Assembly (NCBI RefSeq): GCF_040954835.1
Contig: NC_090698.1
Coordinates: 23,247,501-23,311,500, forward strand
From: Lepisosteus oculatus
Taxonomy: Eukaryota > Chordata > Actinopteri > Semionotiformes > Lepisosteidae
Direction: 5' to 3'
DNA length: 64,000 nucleotides
Part shown: one piece after another, positions 13,101 through 28,100 of the stretch
Position numbering within the stretch: the first letter of the stretch is position 1
How the letters are laid out: the number at the start of each line of letters is the position of its first letter
Notes under the pieces: model-generated
Databases searched by the model: none
Seen by the model: only the letters and a program-made list of their open reading frames with translations
Told to the model about the DNA's origin: nothing
Made by a program: the position numbers and the translations under genes

Positions 13101-16100
13101 GCCTTGTGGGAGTTATAGTGCGTGGTGTTCATCCACCTCGTGCTGACTGACATGACTCAATGATAGGCTGAATTGATAGACTGATTTATTCCATGTATTC
13201 TATTATTTCACAGAACAAATTCAAGAAAGAAGAACGGACGAACTCCTGGAGGATAGACAAAGCATTTAGTAAGGGATTTTAATCCTAAATGCAGCAATAA
13301 TATAATATGTTTCAATTTTCTTTAACTTTGGCATCCAGACATAATGTTGACCTCCCTATCTCAGTAAACAATGACTTGCATATATTTTGCTTGTTGTTTA
13401 GATTTAAGAACAGTTTTCAAGAAGTTGTGTAATGTGTAAATGTGTTTAGTTCCTCGTAATTTTAATTGTTTTAAAATGTGTAGTTTACTTTCTTATGAAG
13501 TTTCTAGTTTCTTTTAACAAGCTCTGAAAATTCACCTACTTACATAAAAGCTTTCTGGGTTCTTCTGAGTGGTTGATATAATAATTGTTCAGATATTTCA
13601 CTGCTAAGCTGGATCTGTTTTCTCACTATGCAGTGCTTCTGTAAATAGTTGATGCGTCGTTATGTTAGCTATGTTTTTGTTTTGATGACATCTTGTAATC
13701 AGTACAAGATGGAATGTCTGTCTTGTAAAGAAAACTAAGTGCTCTGACTTTTTTCTCTGATTTTGTATAATAGAACATTATTCGCACATGAATGTACAGT
13801 ATCAAGTGTCTAGTTATACTCCTGTTGCTGCTGAAGAAAGTTGACCTTTTCCTGCTCATTTGTTCCTAGGACACTGTTTTCGTTGAAAAGTGGATATATT
13901 GCATGCGCACTCACACACCACACACAGTGGACAGTACATACACACCAGTTAACGTAGTATGTCTTTGTGAGATGGGAGGAAACTAGAGCACACACAGAAG
14001 TCTCATGTGAGCAGAGGCACAATATGCAAACTCTATACAGAATGCACACCAGTCTGGAATTGTATTTAACACCAAACCACCATGCCACCAGAATCATCAC
14101 ACCATGTATAAACGTGAAAGAAACGTTTTTGCTAATTACGGTGGGTTTTTTTTCCGTTACAGGAGAGAAAAGGCCATTTGATATTGATTTCTTCAGCAAA
14201 CTTCTGGAAAAGGCTCAGATTGAAGATGCGAAGAAGAAGGAAAAACCTAGAAGAAGCAGGAAGAATCTGACAGAGAGTACTTCAGCTAGACCAAGGAGCA
14301 AGCGAAAAAGTAAGGAGTTGGGTTAAAGCTGTTTTAGTATATTAAAATTTTTCTGGCCTAGGACGCTGGTAGGTGTCTTAAACAGCTACTGAATGTAATG
14401 AGATTCACGGGAAACAAAAACATTTCTTCAGTTTGTAAAAGCAATTCATGGTCTAATAAAAAAGTACCTAATCTGTTTTATGGTTCATACCCAAGGCAGC
14501 ATCCAGCATCCTTAAAATATCACTTAAACATCTATTATTGTCTTTTCTCTTTCCAAACTTGCACTAGTTATCAGAAATCAGTAATGGCGACATGCTTTCA
14601 GCCCTCTAACACTGTCCTGTTTGAAAAATGCTTTTTTTCAAATCATGGGACATTATCACATGGTGTTGGAACCCTTCTCAGGTTTACTGGACTTGCTTTG
14701 TTTGTATTGGTGTGCAATAAATTAAACTTTGGAAGGAAAGAAATGTTCGCAAAGCTAGTAATGTGTTGTTTTTCAGAAAAAGTGAGTGACCAGGATAAAG
14801 CTGCTGAAGGCAGCTTCCTTGTGTCAGGGTCCGGCAGTGAGGATGAGGAGGGTGACCCGGAGCTGGCTGAGAAGGAAAATGAGGAGTCCTTCAGTGTGCA
14901 CACAGGTGAGGACGGAGAGAGCAGCCAGGCGGGTCCTGCAGCCAGGAAGAAACGCAAGCACAGGAAGGACGAGGGAGCTGAAGACGCAACTTCTGAAAGG
15001 CCTCCGGACACAAAGAAAAGGCAAAGAAAGAGAAAAAAAACATGCGAAGAAGGTACTAAGAGCTGCGTTTACACAGTTTGTTCATTCAGAACTTGGAGTT
15101 TGTGTGTACTTGCTTTCTTGCTGATCTTAAACATATTTGGCGTTGACCTTATTTTATTTTTAATTGCAGTTAGTCCAGCCGATACTTATGGTTTTTTCAT
15201 GGCTAAAATTCAGGACATACTGTACATCTCAAATGTTGTATGCCCTGAAGACAATATGGATCCTGCAGCATTAATTTGTTTTCCTAGTAGGCCCAACAGA
15301 CATGGAAGTTATTTCCTGTGAAGAGCCTGGAAATGGAGCTGCTGGTGCTGAAGTTATACCTGATGGTGCCAATAGGTAATTTTCTGTCAATAAGAATATT
15401 AGTGCTTCGGAATAGAGTAGTAGTAGAGGAGTTTATTGCCATATGTACATGTACACTGGAATTCTTATTTGCGCCAATCTCTCAGGACATACTCAGTACA
15501 GCAGACAACACAGTATGATGGACAATACCACACATTATAAACAGTGTATTACATATGCATGATATTTACTGCAGTTCATATACCTTGCAGATCACAAGAA
15601 ACAGAAAGCCCTGCGAAGGAAGGAAAGGAATCTCTGATCCAACCAGCTCAGCCCGCAAGACATCGTTCCCAGAAGCCAAAGCCGAAGCTTACACAGAGAA
15701 GAGGAGGCAAGAGAGCTGCAGAAGCTTTGGAAACCCCAGGGGCTAAAAGCAGGACTGAAGGCGAACAAGGAACGGAAGGAGGTTCTCCTGACTCCACGGT
15801 ACATAACCCTATAGTAGCCTCCCTAAATATTTGCACTGGTAGAATTAATAGTGGGGAGCTGTGGGTAACAAGGTTATTTAAAGTGGAACTGCAGTTCTAT
15901 TTTTATAACAGGCATTAGTGACAGTGAAAGTAAAATGTACACAGTAATGAAGTAATATGTCATATTTACATAACAAAATTGACAAAGTTTGCAGGTATGT
16001 GTAGTGCCATATTCTGCACAGAATGAGGCAACCAAACTGCTGGTGAGTTGAAAAGGCCCTATTACATTTTAAACAAGCAGGCTTGTGAATACCGTACATA

Positions 16101-19100
16101 GGTTTTTGATCCAGTAGAATTATTGCTCTCGACCTTGAGACAGTTTGGCTGACAAATGCAAATCCTTAAATATGCCACTTTGGAACATTTCTGCAGTGAA
16201 ATGACCGCTTGCATAACCTGCAGTTATTCACGTGTACATCACATTACATTACATTACAGAAACTAGTGAGCAGGAAGGGCAGCTTCACGCAGTTCAGACA
16301 AGCTCAAACTCTTGCCTGTGAGACAGCGTAGCAACCATACAGCGCTTTCACAAAGTGCACAATTTGGAATATGTAAAATTTTGCAATATTTCAGTTGTTG
16401 GTACCGAGATTTAATAATCAGTCTTGAGAATTTGGGACCGCAGTTCCCTTTTAAACATAATTCAGATGCTTGAAGTTCAGTTTAGTTTGGAGATCTCAGT
16501 TTTTGATAGCTTTTATTCTTTTTGTTAAGAAAAAAGCCAAATGAAAGCAAAAATCACTTGAATTAACACTTTTCTTTTGTAGCCCATATACAGTACAATA
16601 TTTAACTTTTGATTACTATTGGCTTGCAGCCATGTAAGTACCAGTGAGCCTGGTCAGTACCTGGATGGGAGACATCCTGGGAAAATCTAAGGTTGCTGCT
16701 GGAAGAGATGTTAGTGGGGCCAGCAGGGGGCACTCACCCTGCGGTCCATTTGGGTCCTAATGCCCAGGTATAGGTCCTGACTCTCTGTGGTCATTTAAAA
16801 TCTCAGGGCGTTTCTCAAAAAGAGTAGGGGTGTAATCCTGGCATCCTGGCCAAATTTCCCATTGGCCCTTACCAATCATGGCCTCCTAATAATCCCATCT
16901 ATGAATTGGCTTCATTACTCTGCTCTCCTCCCTACTGATAGCTGATGTGCGGTGAGCGTTCTGCCATTGCACTATATAAGTGTATTATTAATTACGTTGT
17001 TGTGCAGAAGGCATATGTACATGTATGTTCATTCAACATTTATTTTAAGTCTTTTCTTGTGGTGTGGTGTGTTGCAGGCAAGCAAAGAACCTGATTCCCA
17101 AGGACCTGGGCATGAGGGTGGTAACTCTAAATCTTCAAAAGGGAAGAAACCCAAAAGAGTGAAAAAACGCACCAATATTTTAGAGTCATCGGACAGTGAG
17201 AACCCAGGAGAAGATATGGAAGAGGACCCTGATCTCACTGCTGTGCAGGAGCACATGCTGAACAAACCTACCAGGTAAGATCCTCAAGTATGAATTAGAG
17301 ATTAGAAATTAGATTGACAGAATGCAGCGTTGCCAATGGATCCTCATATTGTTTCAGATGCTGATCCATGTTGTTCTAGGTTGTAATGTAAATGTTTAAA
17401 TGGGAGTCCCCGAATTTAAGGAGAGTTGTTCTGTGTCTTGTTTTGTTTTTTTAAAGCTGTCTTCTATGTGGGTTTTGTATAACTGCTGTCTGCTTCTGTT
17501 AATATGAAAACAAACAGGGGGACTAGAGTAGATAGTATTCTACTGTTGATAAAAAAATTGCCTTTGATACTTCTGAGCAATCTTTATGAATAGTTTTTAA
17601 TGCAGATTCGTCATTCAGTATATACAGTAGTAATGACAATTGTAGACTACTTTTTTAATTCATTAGCTGTCTTAATTTTAATGAGTAGAGACATGTTACC
17701 ATTTTATCCTAAAATTAGTGTTTAAGACCTCACTTTGAGCTAAATATCCCACTCTACGATTTTTGGGTGGTTTTTTGGTATGAAGGTCAGGAAGAATACC
17801 AAAGTTTTCTCAGCAATTGAAGCAGCCCGAGGAGGAGGATAATTCTCCTGTGGCTTCCCCTTCTGCCGTGCCGCCGTCTCCTGAGGACTCTCCCGCTAGT
17901 CGGAGAGGCAGGGACCACTCTGCTACCCCCACAAAGGACAAACCCAGCCTAGACCAGAACCAGAAGACCCAAAGATCTGGGAAGGCCAAGCTGGTAACTC
18001 TGAGGGCATCTCCGGAGGAGCCTGAGGAAAACGAGGAAGAGGCAGATGAGGGGAGGGCCGAGGAAGACTACTGCTATCCTACAAACCCTGAGGAAGTGAA
18101 CCAGGCTCCTGTGTTTGTGCCCGCCAGCCTGCGGTCACCTACCATGGTCCCAGTGGAAGTGGAGGAGACTATGGAAGAGGTGACAATGCACGCCCACTTT
18201 TTTTTGTACTGTGACGGGGAGTTGTGGAAAAGAATAGCGTTTCTTCCCTTGAAATGTCATTTATTTCTAATGGCTGGTAGAATGTAACATCAGATATTTT
18301 GGGGATGCATTTGTCTCCCTCTTGCTAAAGAGAGACAGAGTTATCATCAAATGCATTCACATAAACATTCACATGCATAATCACCAATTGCAATGAAGCC
18401 CTCATGTCATTTCATTTCTTTTTGGATAAAGGGTTCTTCTCACAAAGTTTTTTTATAATACTAAAAGAGAAAGTGAAGTTTTTTTAAATGAATAGCCGTG
18501 TTATTGTATGCTATCAGAACAGTAAGCTCTGAATCGAAATCAACTAATTTGTTTATGTTTTAACAAAGAATCAACAAACCACTAAACAATCTGTGAATGT
18601 TATCTTTGAGACTTTGTGAGTAAAGCCCTTTCTGGTTATTTGTAATAGTCATTTTGTTTGCTTGTTTCATTTCATTTTCCATAACCCTGCCCTCCAACAT
18701 TCCTTGTTTCTGCACAGCTTGAGATCTCAGACAGTGTCCCTGATGGACGCTGCTCTCTTGAGAGCGAGCAGACCCACTTCTCTCAGTCATTGTGTGATGA
18801 GGCCCTTTGCCGAGCTTCACAAGAGGAGGTTGTAGTTCCTTCTGAAAATCAGTTGGACATATTGGTTGTAAGTGATCAATTAGTTATTTGGATTTCTTAC
18901 CAGTGAGGTTTGTCTAGCTGACTTGTTGGGGAGTTCTTTATGCCCCATTGTGAACTATTTTCGGATTTTAGTACTGTGGGCATTTTAAAGTGAAAAGAAA
19001 TCATCTCCACTTTACAGTCATTTGGTCCACATGTTTTGGGATTAGAAACCAGGCACTTTAGATAACATCTTAAAGTGACATGGTTTTGTTGGGAATTATG

Positions 19101-22100
19101 TCAATGTAGCTGAACAACATTCCCAACCAGGGGTCAATAGAGACCGTCCAGGAGGACCCGGAAACAAGAGGCAGCCTTTCACTCTAGTAGTCTCATACAT
19201 TATCATACAGTGACAGCATTTCAGATTTTATACTTCATGTACTTCATAACCGCAGAACCTTGGGAGAGGTGGAAATCTCTTTCTACTTGAAAAGTTTTAA
19301 GAAGCTGTTAAAACTGCTAAAAACAGTGTTTAAAGTCATCCTTGAAAGGAATTATCAGATTTTGAATATTTAGACATTTGGGTTATTTAAATCTTCCTAC
19401 TCCATAATAAATGGGTTAGATTACCAGTTGCCTTCTGGAACGATTTAAAACTTTTGATTTTTTTCTTCTATTTTATGAGTGTTGTTGCAGCAGCTGAAAG
19501 TCTATATGAGTAACCATAGAAGAATGATGGTAGTTTCTAACAAAATTGTTTTTTTTCCTTCTTCAGTGCTATGTTAAATACAAAATCACATATACAAATA
19601 CAAATTAAGTGTGCTGTGAGGCGAGATCTTGTTGAGGCAATGTTTTTTTTTCTAAAGATGCATTACATTCAGTTCTAAGTTTAAGTGCAGGTTTAGTCCC
19701 GCAATTTGTTGTATTAGTGCTGGACAAAACCCTGTAACCTCTCAGCAAATGTGTTATAAAACCTTGATCTGCTTTTGAGATGAGCATTGGGCTATTTTCC
19801 TTGCACTTGTCCAGATGGATTTTGCATTAAAGGTGTTGAGGAAAGAAATTGTAAATGCTGACTCTTACTAGTTGCATCTGATTCTTTTTGTAGGATGTGA
19901 TTGAAATTTTCTCGACAGGATCCGTCTCTGGTAAGTTTTAAGGTTTCTTTTCTTGTGATACTTTAATCATTTCGTCAATATACAGTACTGAGCATCAGAA
20001 GACACCTTTCACTTATAATTACAACAAATCTTTTTCATAACATGGGCACTGACTTCTTTATGTAACAGATTTGACAAGTAAATTCATTTGACTTGTAAAT
20101 ATTTGTCATAAGGGTGTGTACCTCAACAGTTACAGGCTAGCAGCATGTTTGGCTACTATTGAAAGCAAAACAAGCAGTACATATGCAACATGTGCTTTTC
20201 ACCTACTCTAGACAGGCATTTGCCTGTTCACTGCTCATGGCACCTGGTGTGCCACACATCATCCCAATTTATCCCGTAGATGTTCAGTAAGGTTCAGGTC
20301 TGGCAACACAGGACAGCCCTGGCCCAACTGGATTGGGCCCCCAAAAAATGCAGCAAGTATAATACCATGATTTCATCGGGGATCAGTGTGGAAGTCATAT
20401 AGTCATGTTGCCATCAATCACTATGGTTGAAACAACTAGACACTCTTGTCCAGAGTAACACACTTGAACCTCCCCATTATTTTGTCTGTTTTACACAAGA
20501 GTTAGTATTCTAACGTCCATCATGGAAGTCATAACAAAACCGTGACTCACCGCTCAAGAGGACCTTGCACCACTGCTCTTGACTTTGTTTTCCTCCTTCA
20601 TATTGACTGCACATAGATATTGCTTCATTTCTCTGTTTTTCTTTTTCATCGCTGGGCCTGATATTCTAAAGGTTAAGTCACCTTTGCCCAGTCAGATATC
20701 TCACTTTAGTGTTTATTCAACTCTCAGTCATTGTATTACATTCAGTCATAAGTGCTCAATTAATCAAAATGATGCCAAAATATGTAGTTCATGCCCCAGT
20801 GTACTTTTTTCTTCTGAAAGCACTTATACAAGAACAGACTGATGTCTTTCATGCTCGTTGTATGTATAGGTTATTTAGACATTTTCTTCAAACATTATAG
20901 TCTCTTAATATTTGCTTTTAATTATAGAAGTCCTTAATAAGTCAAATAAGATGCTTTCAGTATTTTGAAAGGCATTCTAAAAGCTGTTTACCCATCTGTG
21001 TCTCCTGTGCAGAATTCTCAGGTTCTGATAGAGAGAGCAACACTGAGGCTGCACAGACTTTGCTGACAATTAGAAACTCTGAGTTTGTGCCCGCAGAGGC
21101 TGATGGGAGAAGCACAGGTGAGAATAATTAAGTTGTTCCTATTGATTGTACTCAGGCAGTAATCGGGTGTTAATACCTGGAACTGCATGTAAACTTGGTC
21201 TCAACAGCATACAATAGATTGCTGTAGTATTGGCCAAATTATTAGGGCCTCCTAGGACCATAAGATAAATGTTGTTTATCTTCCCTGGCATCAAAAATTC
21301 CCAAATCAAAATCCTGTTGATAAGTGATGCAGCCATCGCTACACTTGCCATTACCCTCCTTCTCCGCAACCCACAGAGGAGGATGATCGTGAAGAAAAAT
21401 GGGATAGGTCTGTCTTGTGGAATACAAGTGCTTTCAGAGGCCCAGTCTGTTATCTAGTAGAAGTTCATAGAGTTTTGGCTTCTCCCAGCAATGTCCTGAT
21501 GTTTATGTGTTAATGTGTTGTGTGTATTGCGTGTAGCTCTACTCTACCCTTACCGGGATTCAGTCATGATCACTTGTTGGCTCAGAGCCACACGCAGCAA
21601 ACTGTTGTGGCAAAAAACCATCTCTTCTGCCTCAGTAGAAATCAGTACTGTCTAAATTTCAGTAGGGTCTCACTCAGTCCTCTGAGCCCTGTAGGTTGAG
21701 CAGTAGTTGATCTGTCCAGTTGAGGTTGTTTAGTTTTAGGGTATGAATCTCACAAGCATTTTTATTTTTGTTGCTTCCTTAATATTTTATAAATAGGATT
21801 TTGTGCATCTGTGTTGGAATGTCTGTTTTCCGTTTTTTTTCTAGGATCAGAAGATGCCGTCATTGAAGCTTCATGTCAGAGAGTGGAGGAAGAAGAGGAA
21901 ACCAGTGGGCAGCTTGGTTCAGAACAGACTGAGCAGCCAGACGTCACTGAGGCTCCTCAGGCAGTGGTATGTGACTCCCCCGCTGCTGTGACCCCATCAG
22001 AGACTTCAGACACCACAGCAAGAGCTTCTCCATCAGTGGAGGAGCCCCAAAAAGCGGGAGAAAGTTCAGGCACCGTGAGGTTGGTAATGTTGTTTATTGT

Positions 22101-25100
22101 GATGGTTGCCTTATCCTTTTTTGGTCTCATTGATGTCATTTTCAAGGCTTATTTAATATTATTATTTGGACAGTATTCACAATTTTCTTTTTCCTTTTCA
22201 TGTCCATTGTTCTAATATGACACTTGTTTGGCAAAAACAAAAGTAAATCAATCATAGAATTAAAAATTAAAGAATATTGTCCATTCAAATTACCATAGTT
22301 ATGCATCTGATGGATATGCAGGTTCTCAAACTGGCTTGCTGAGTAAAGTTAACGGGAATGGGTACCATGGTGGATAAGGTACTTGTTGCATCTGTTCAAA
22401 TCTCGTTTCATATTTCTTTTCAATGACTGGACTTTATGAGATTAAATATTTTGGGGTCTATGAGCTATTTTGTAACAACGCAGCTTCACATCTTAAGAAA
22501 AACTCAAATAGTGTTCTCTTTATTTTTAGTGGTTCTGATGAACAAGAAAGGGCTGCTGGCCCGGCCTCCTCAGCCCAGAATGGTACTCAGCACAGAAGGA
22601 CGAGGTTCTCAAAGCTTAAACCCAACCTGGTGAGGACAGCTAGAGGTCCACAGGTTCAACCCGTACGGAGTGGAGCACCTCGCATCAGCTGTGGTAGGAA
22701 TACAAATTAATTTGAATCACTTTATAATATAGGTGACAAATGGAAGCAATTAGCATTTCAAGTTTAATTTGTAGAATGTTGTTTAATTTTTTAATTCTTC
22801 CCCTTCCCCTTTTTTTCCTTTGATGCTTAAAAAATAATTATAGACTTTGTCCCACACTTTCGTATTTCTTTTTTCTCTCAATGCTAGGTGATGTCCAAAT
22901 TGCCTGGATTCTGGGTGTGTTTTAGCAGTCACAGTTCAGATTTGACTGTTAGAAAAGCAGTTAATTTTTAAATAGGATATGAATGCCCAGAGTACACACA
23001 TTTTGTGTATGAAATAAAATGGAATACAGCACTTTCTCTTTACCAGCGACTTGGTATTGAAAAACACATTTCACATTTTCTTCTTTAGACCGCTTAGTTG
23101 AGCCTACTCCTGTTGAGTCTGCCCCACAACGCTTAGCTACCGAGGAGAAATCTGTCTCAGACAGTGAAAAGGAGAAAGACATCCCAAGAGAACAGGGTGA
23201 TACAGAGGCATCAGGTGATGATGTGCAGAAAGAAAAAGACATCTCTAGGTAAGAGATCTAATGAACTACATAATAGCATTTATGTGTCGTATTGAAAGAC
23301 CATAGACTTCATTATAGTGTATTGTAATTATTAATATGACTTTCACTGTATTTATTTAATAGTAGGTAGATTTAAAATCCAAAGTTAGAGCAGTTATAGA
23401 ATTGCAAGAAGTCCATACAGTTTAATGAATGAAGTACAGCTTACCTTAGATTTTGAATAAGTGATTGAAGAGAGTAAATGTAACATCTGCACCATATCGC
23501 CATTAAATGTATTTCACAAAGAAGGCCGCTAACTTTAGAACTTCGGTGGTCATTGAGAACATTTAATTTTAAACAAAGAATATGTGATGTCACTACATTT
23601 TTATCACTACAGTTTACTACATTCTTTCATTCTGTCTCTACAATTTATTGTATTGTATTTATTTATTGTTCTCACTGTTTAGACCCACCCCATTGAAAGC
23701 TACTCACTGGCTCAGTGAGCCCACAATATACTACTACTACTGCTGCTTTTGTAATATAACTAATACACTAATACACCTAATCCTAACATTAGAGAAATGG
23801 CAGCTGGGAAAATGGAGCACAAAATAACGCAACTGGAATCCAAGAAATGAAGGGCAGAAATTAGACTGAGACCTGTAGTGGAGAATAGTGAGACCTTGAA
23901 GAAATTCTCATATTGTACAGCCAGTAAATAAACAGTACAAAATTTTCTCATGAAGCTCCTTTAATAATTCTACTTATTTTTGAAGTGTTTTAATTCTTTT
24001 TATTACTATATTGGGTGTTTAAAACAGTTTAAAAAATATGATGCTAGATTGCTAATTTGAACAAGCAAAAATTGCTATTTATTTAAACCCTAAAGGCTTT
24101 ATTTTGATATCCTGAATTGATAATAGTCTGAATAATATCTAAGTGAGTAACTGCTGTTTGGCAGAGTTCCTGGGTCCCCTGAAGTCACGCCGGCGTCGAG
24201 TGCTACAAACCCAGGCTTGCCAGCTCAGAATGAGGGTCGATTCAGAAGGAGCAGGTTCCCAAGACCCAAACCCACTCTGGGCAGGACAGTCCGAGATCCC
24301 CAGACAGGACAGGATAGTCCGAAACCAGCCCCGAGCAGAGCACCTCAGAACAGCACTGGTGAGAACACTGAGTACTGAAGGCAGAGGGATGTAAAATAAA
24401 AAACTTTTATTAAGAAAATTTCAGTGTATTTCAGGTGTTTGTCGCATTGTTGTAAGTTATTGTAAGAATATTTTTCTTTTGAGCAAAGTTTTATACATAT
24501 ACTGTAGTACTTTAATGAACTTTAGAAACCAAACACACCGCATTCACCCCCACATGACTGTTGGATGTAAAGTCAAGAATATAATTGTTGTTCTTATTTT
24601 CTCACTTTGTGTATTCACAGAGCTCTTCACAAAGCATAGAATAGTCATTTTCATGTTGTAACACCATCTAATTTCCAGATATATCTTTCACTATCTTGTT
24701 TTCAGCCAGTTCAGATGTGCCTGCACCCATTACATCTGTCCCGCCGTTGTTGTCTGAAGAGCACCAGCCTGGCTCAAACAGTTCAAAAGACAAAGATGGA
24801 TTAGGCCCGGCTCTTAGCAAGAAACCTGGTGAAGATGCTCAGAAACAGGAGGGCACTCCTGGGTAAGATTCCTAATAAACAAAAAAGTGAAACTGTGCCA
24901 GGGTTTCATATATTGGGGGAAAAATGTCCATGGGCTTAAAAAATTAACAAAATCAGAAAACAAAAGAGCATATTCAGTAAAATTATAATTGCACATTACA
25001 TTTTAAAACATTTTAAATCCTAATCAGTCTGCCCTTCCTCAATATTACAATAAAAATCTGTGATGAACTTGAATTAAGTGGTGGCTTTCTATTGTAATGT

Positions 25101-28100
25101 ATGTGATTGAAATATCTATGTTTAGAATACCGTGTTTACAGTAATCTTAATATTGGACTACTGTAAAATAACATTCATATCATTCACAATATGCCAGTAT
25201 TATTTCATATTAAATGTATTTGTTTTTCTCAGTTATTGTAGAAGTGTTACCTAAGTTTTTAAAGTTACACTAAGAACATTTTAAGTAATGGAAAACTATC
25301 CAGAGCCCATCTTGCACATTTGGTCTCTAATAGCATTTTGATTCATGTATCTGGTTCAGCCTTTCCTTTCAAAGACATGGGAGACTCAGGGTCAGTGACA
25401 GCCTAACTTTTCTGTTTAAAGATAGATCTGCTGTTTTTAGTGCTAAATGCATATCCCTTTTCCTTTCTGTCTGTACTCCTATGGTTATAGAGTGAAAAAG
25501 CAAATAATTAACTTATTTTCTAGGGTTTCTGAAGAGTCTGAAGGCAGCGCAGAGATGAGCGCATTATGTCAAAGCTCGCCAACCGAAAACAAGTCTCAGA
25601 GCAGAAGGAGCAGGTTCCCCAGGCCCAAACCCAATCTGGGAAGCACAGCCAGAGGTCTTCAGATACCGGTGCAAGATAAAGCCCCGCACAAGATCATTGG
25701 TGAGAGCACTGCACATGGAGGGGCTAGGAGGAAGGGTGACTTACAAACTGAAAAAAAATCTTTTAAAACTGTATTTATGTTTTTTGTGAATACAAGTGAG
25801 GAGAGTTCTAATTCAGAGCTTTGTTTTAGTTACTACAGTGAGTGTTCCTATTTATTGCAAATTGTCCACAAAAGCACAAGCAAGTTCTTTATTATAACAC
25901 AGACATGGCTTTCGGAAAGCAGAATGATGATGCCCTTTTTTTTATGTAGGAAATTATTATTAAAAAGATGTCTTACCGTCTTGCCTTCAGATAATTCAGT
26001 TCAGCCTGCTGCTTCTATGGAGTCTGTTCAACAGCAGGCTCTCGAGCAAGAGGAGACTGACTTAAACAGCATGAAAGAGAATGAGGTCCATGAGGTCCCT
26101 GGAGAGCAGGGTGATAAGAAGGAAATGGCTGAACATGAACAAGAAAACAGCTCCAAGTAAGACATTTAGAAAGAGGATTCAAGGCTTTTCAAGAAAGTGG
26201 GGTTAACGTTTTGTCAGTATTCTTGGTATTATTAAAAAATTGTTAAATATTTAAAAGTGCTCTGCAGCTTAGAAGTTTCTAAGATGTACAGAAAAAAAAT
26301 CTAAATCAATTTTACATGATATATTTTATATAAGAGATGCAGTCTTACTGTAGGACTTCACTTTTGAGCCAATATTTTACAATAAAATCAAAAAGGATAT
26401 TTAAATTATTATTTATTGTGCTTGTAGAAGATATATTGCATGCATTATTATCTTGAGATATACAGTATTTTTTTCATTAGTGTTAATTCTACAAAGGCAA
26501 ATGCTCTTTAAAAGGTATATTATTAAATTCACAATGTAAATTGTGGCCATAGTATCTTAATACAACTGTACGATGGTGGAATGTCTGATTGGGTTCCTTG
26601 ATGCTGAGTGTTCGCATCACTGTTACAAATTAACACCTTTGCTGAATTTGTTAATATCTTTTAAAATATATTCAGGACTCAGGACTATTTCTTGCAGCTG
26701 TACAACATGATTTAATCACATTTCAAAAGCTTAGCAAAACTGTTGAGCTAGTATGTGGGTAAGATACTGCTTGAAGTGGTTGTGATAGGAATAAGTGCCA
26801 CTTTCTGACCTCAGAAATTAGGGAATTGGTATTTATTATGGTTAAAAGGTCAATGTGCATTGGTACACACCTTCTTTTAGGCATAACATCAAATTGAAGT
26901 CCCAGCCTGATAATGGAATTAGAAATCCCTTAACATAGAGCAGATGTGTCGTCACCAGAATCTAAAGCCAGTTATGAAAACATCTCCTACAGTACCACAA
27001 TATTTCCCTTCCTTAAAGTAGAGAACATTTTTTATGAACCATTATTGCTTTCCATTACCCTCTTGTAATTGAGGCCTTGTTCTCAGTGGTCCCTCTACTG
27101 AGTCAGGAATGAATGGTACCTTATTGAAATGCTGTTTTCTAGAGTTTCCGAGGTGCCCGAAGTCACTTCAGAGTTGAGTTCCAGAAGCCAAGACTCCTCG
27201 GTACAGAGTGGGTCCCGATTCAGACGGAGCAGGTTCCCAAAACCCAAACCCAACGTTGGCGGGACAGCCAGAAGTCCTCAGACAGGATCAGACCGATGTG
27301 GAGCATCACTCAAGGATACAGGTAAGAATAAAAGACATGGGAGGCAGAGTGGCTTGCTGTATGATAAAGCAAAAAAATATATATTTAAACAGTTTTAGCT
27401 TGAGTGCTTGTGTAATTTTCAAGTAATTAAAGTAAATTTTAAATCTGAGGTGTGTGAACAACTGGTATTTCGGCTGTCTTTGAAAAGCTGTGATCCAGAA
27501 ATACTCATTTTGCCTTTTCTAAGAATAAAATTACAACATTTTCTTTTGTAGGAGTCACTATTAAAAATGATTTTTGCCGTCTTACCTTTCAACAATTCAG
27601 TTACAGAAGCCTCTGTGGATTCTGCCCCACAACAATCTGTTGCAGAGGAGACATCTGACTCAAGCTGCATCAAAGAGAAAGAAATCCTGAGGGAACACAG
27701 TGATAAAGAGGAATCATGTGAAGAAGCTTTGAAGAAGGAAGATAAGCCCAGGTAAGACTCTTGCAAGGCAAAAGTTGAAGTGTTGTGCTGTAAAAGTAAG
27801 GAATCCATCTCTTCTATTTTGAGTTTTTTTCAGTAAAACTATTAAATATGCTTCGTGCTTATTTTAGTAGTAAGTAGTTTTGCATGTTACTTTCTGGAAA
27901 CTGAACTTTCCGGACTTCTGCCAGAGGCATCCAAACTGATTTTACTTCTCTAAACTCATGTTCTCTTCTCTTGAATGTAGGAATGATAAACCGCATGGAT
28001 TTATACATTTACATTATATAGTATTTTTTATTAGCACGTTTTAAAGGACAAGACATGGATGCCAGACGAAGGTCAATTCCTACAATTGTATTAAATGTTC

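Noticed and set aside
14398..15321. A 307-residue single-exon gene
   Set aside because: Its middle is BDP1 exon 10 with good splice sites; the flanks are intron sequence that happens to lack stops, and intron 10 is not a multiple of three.
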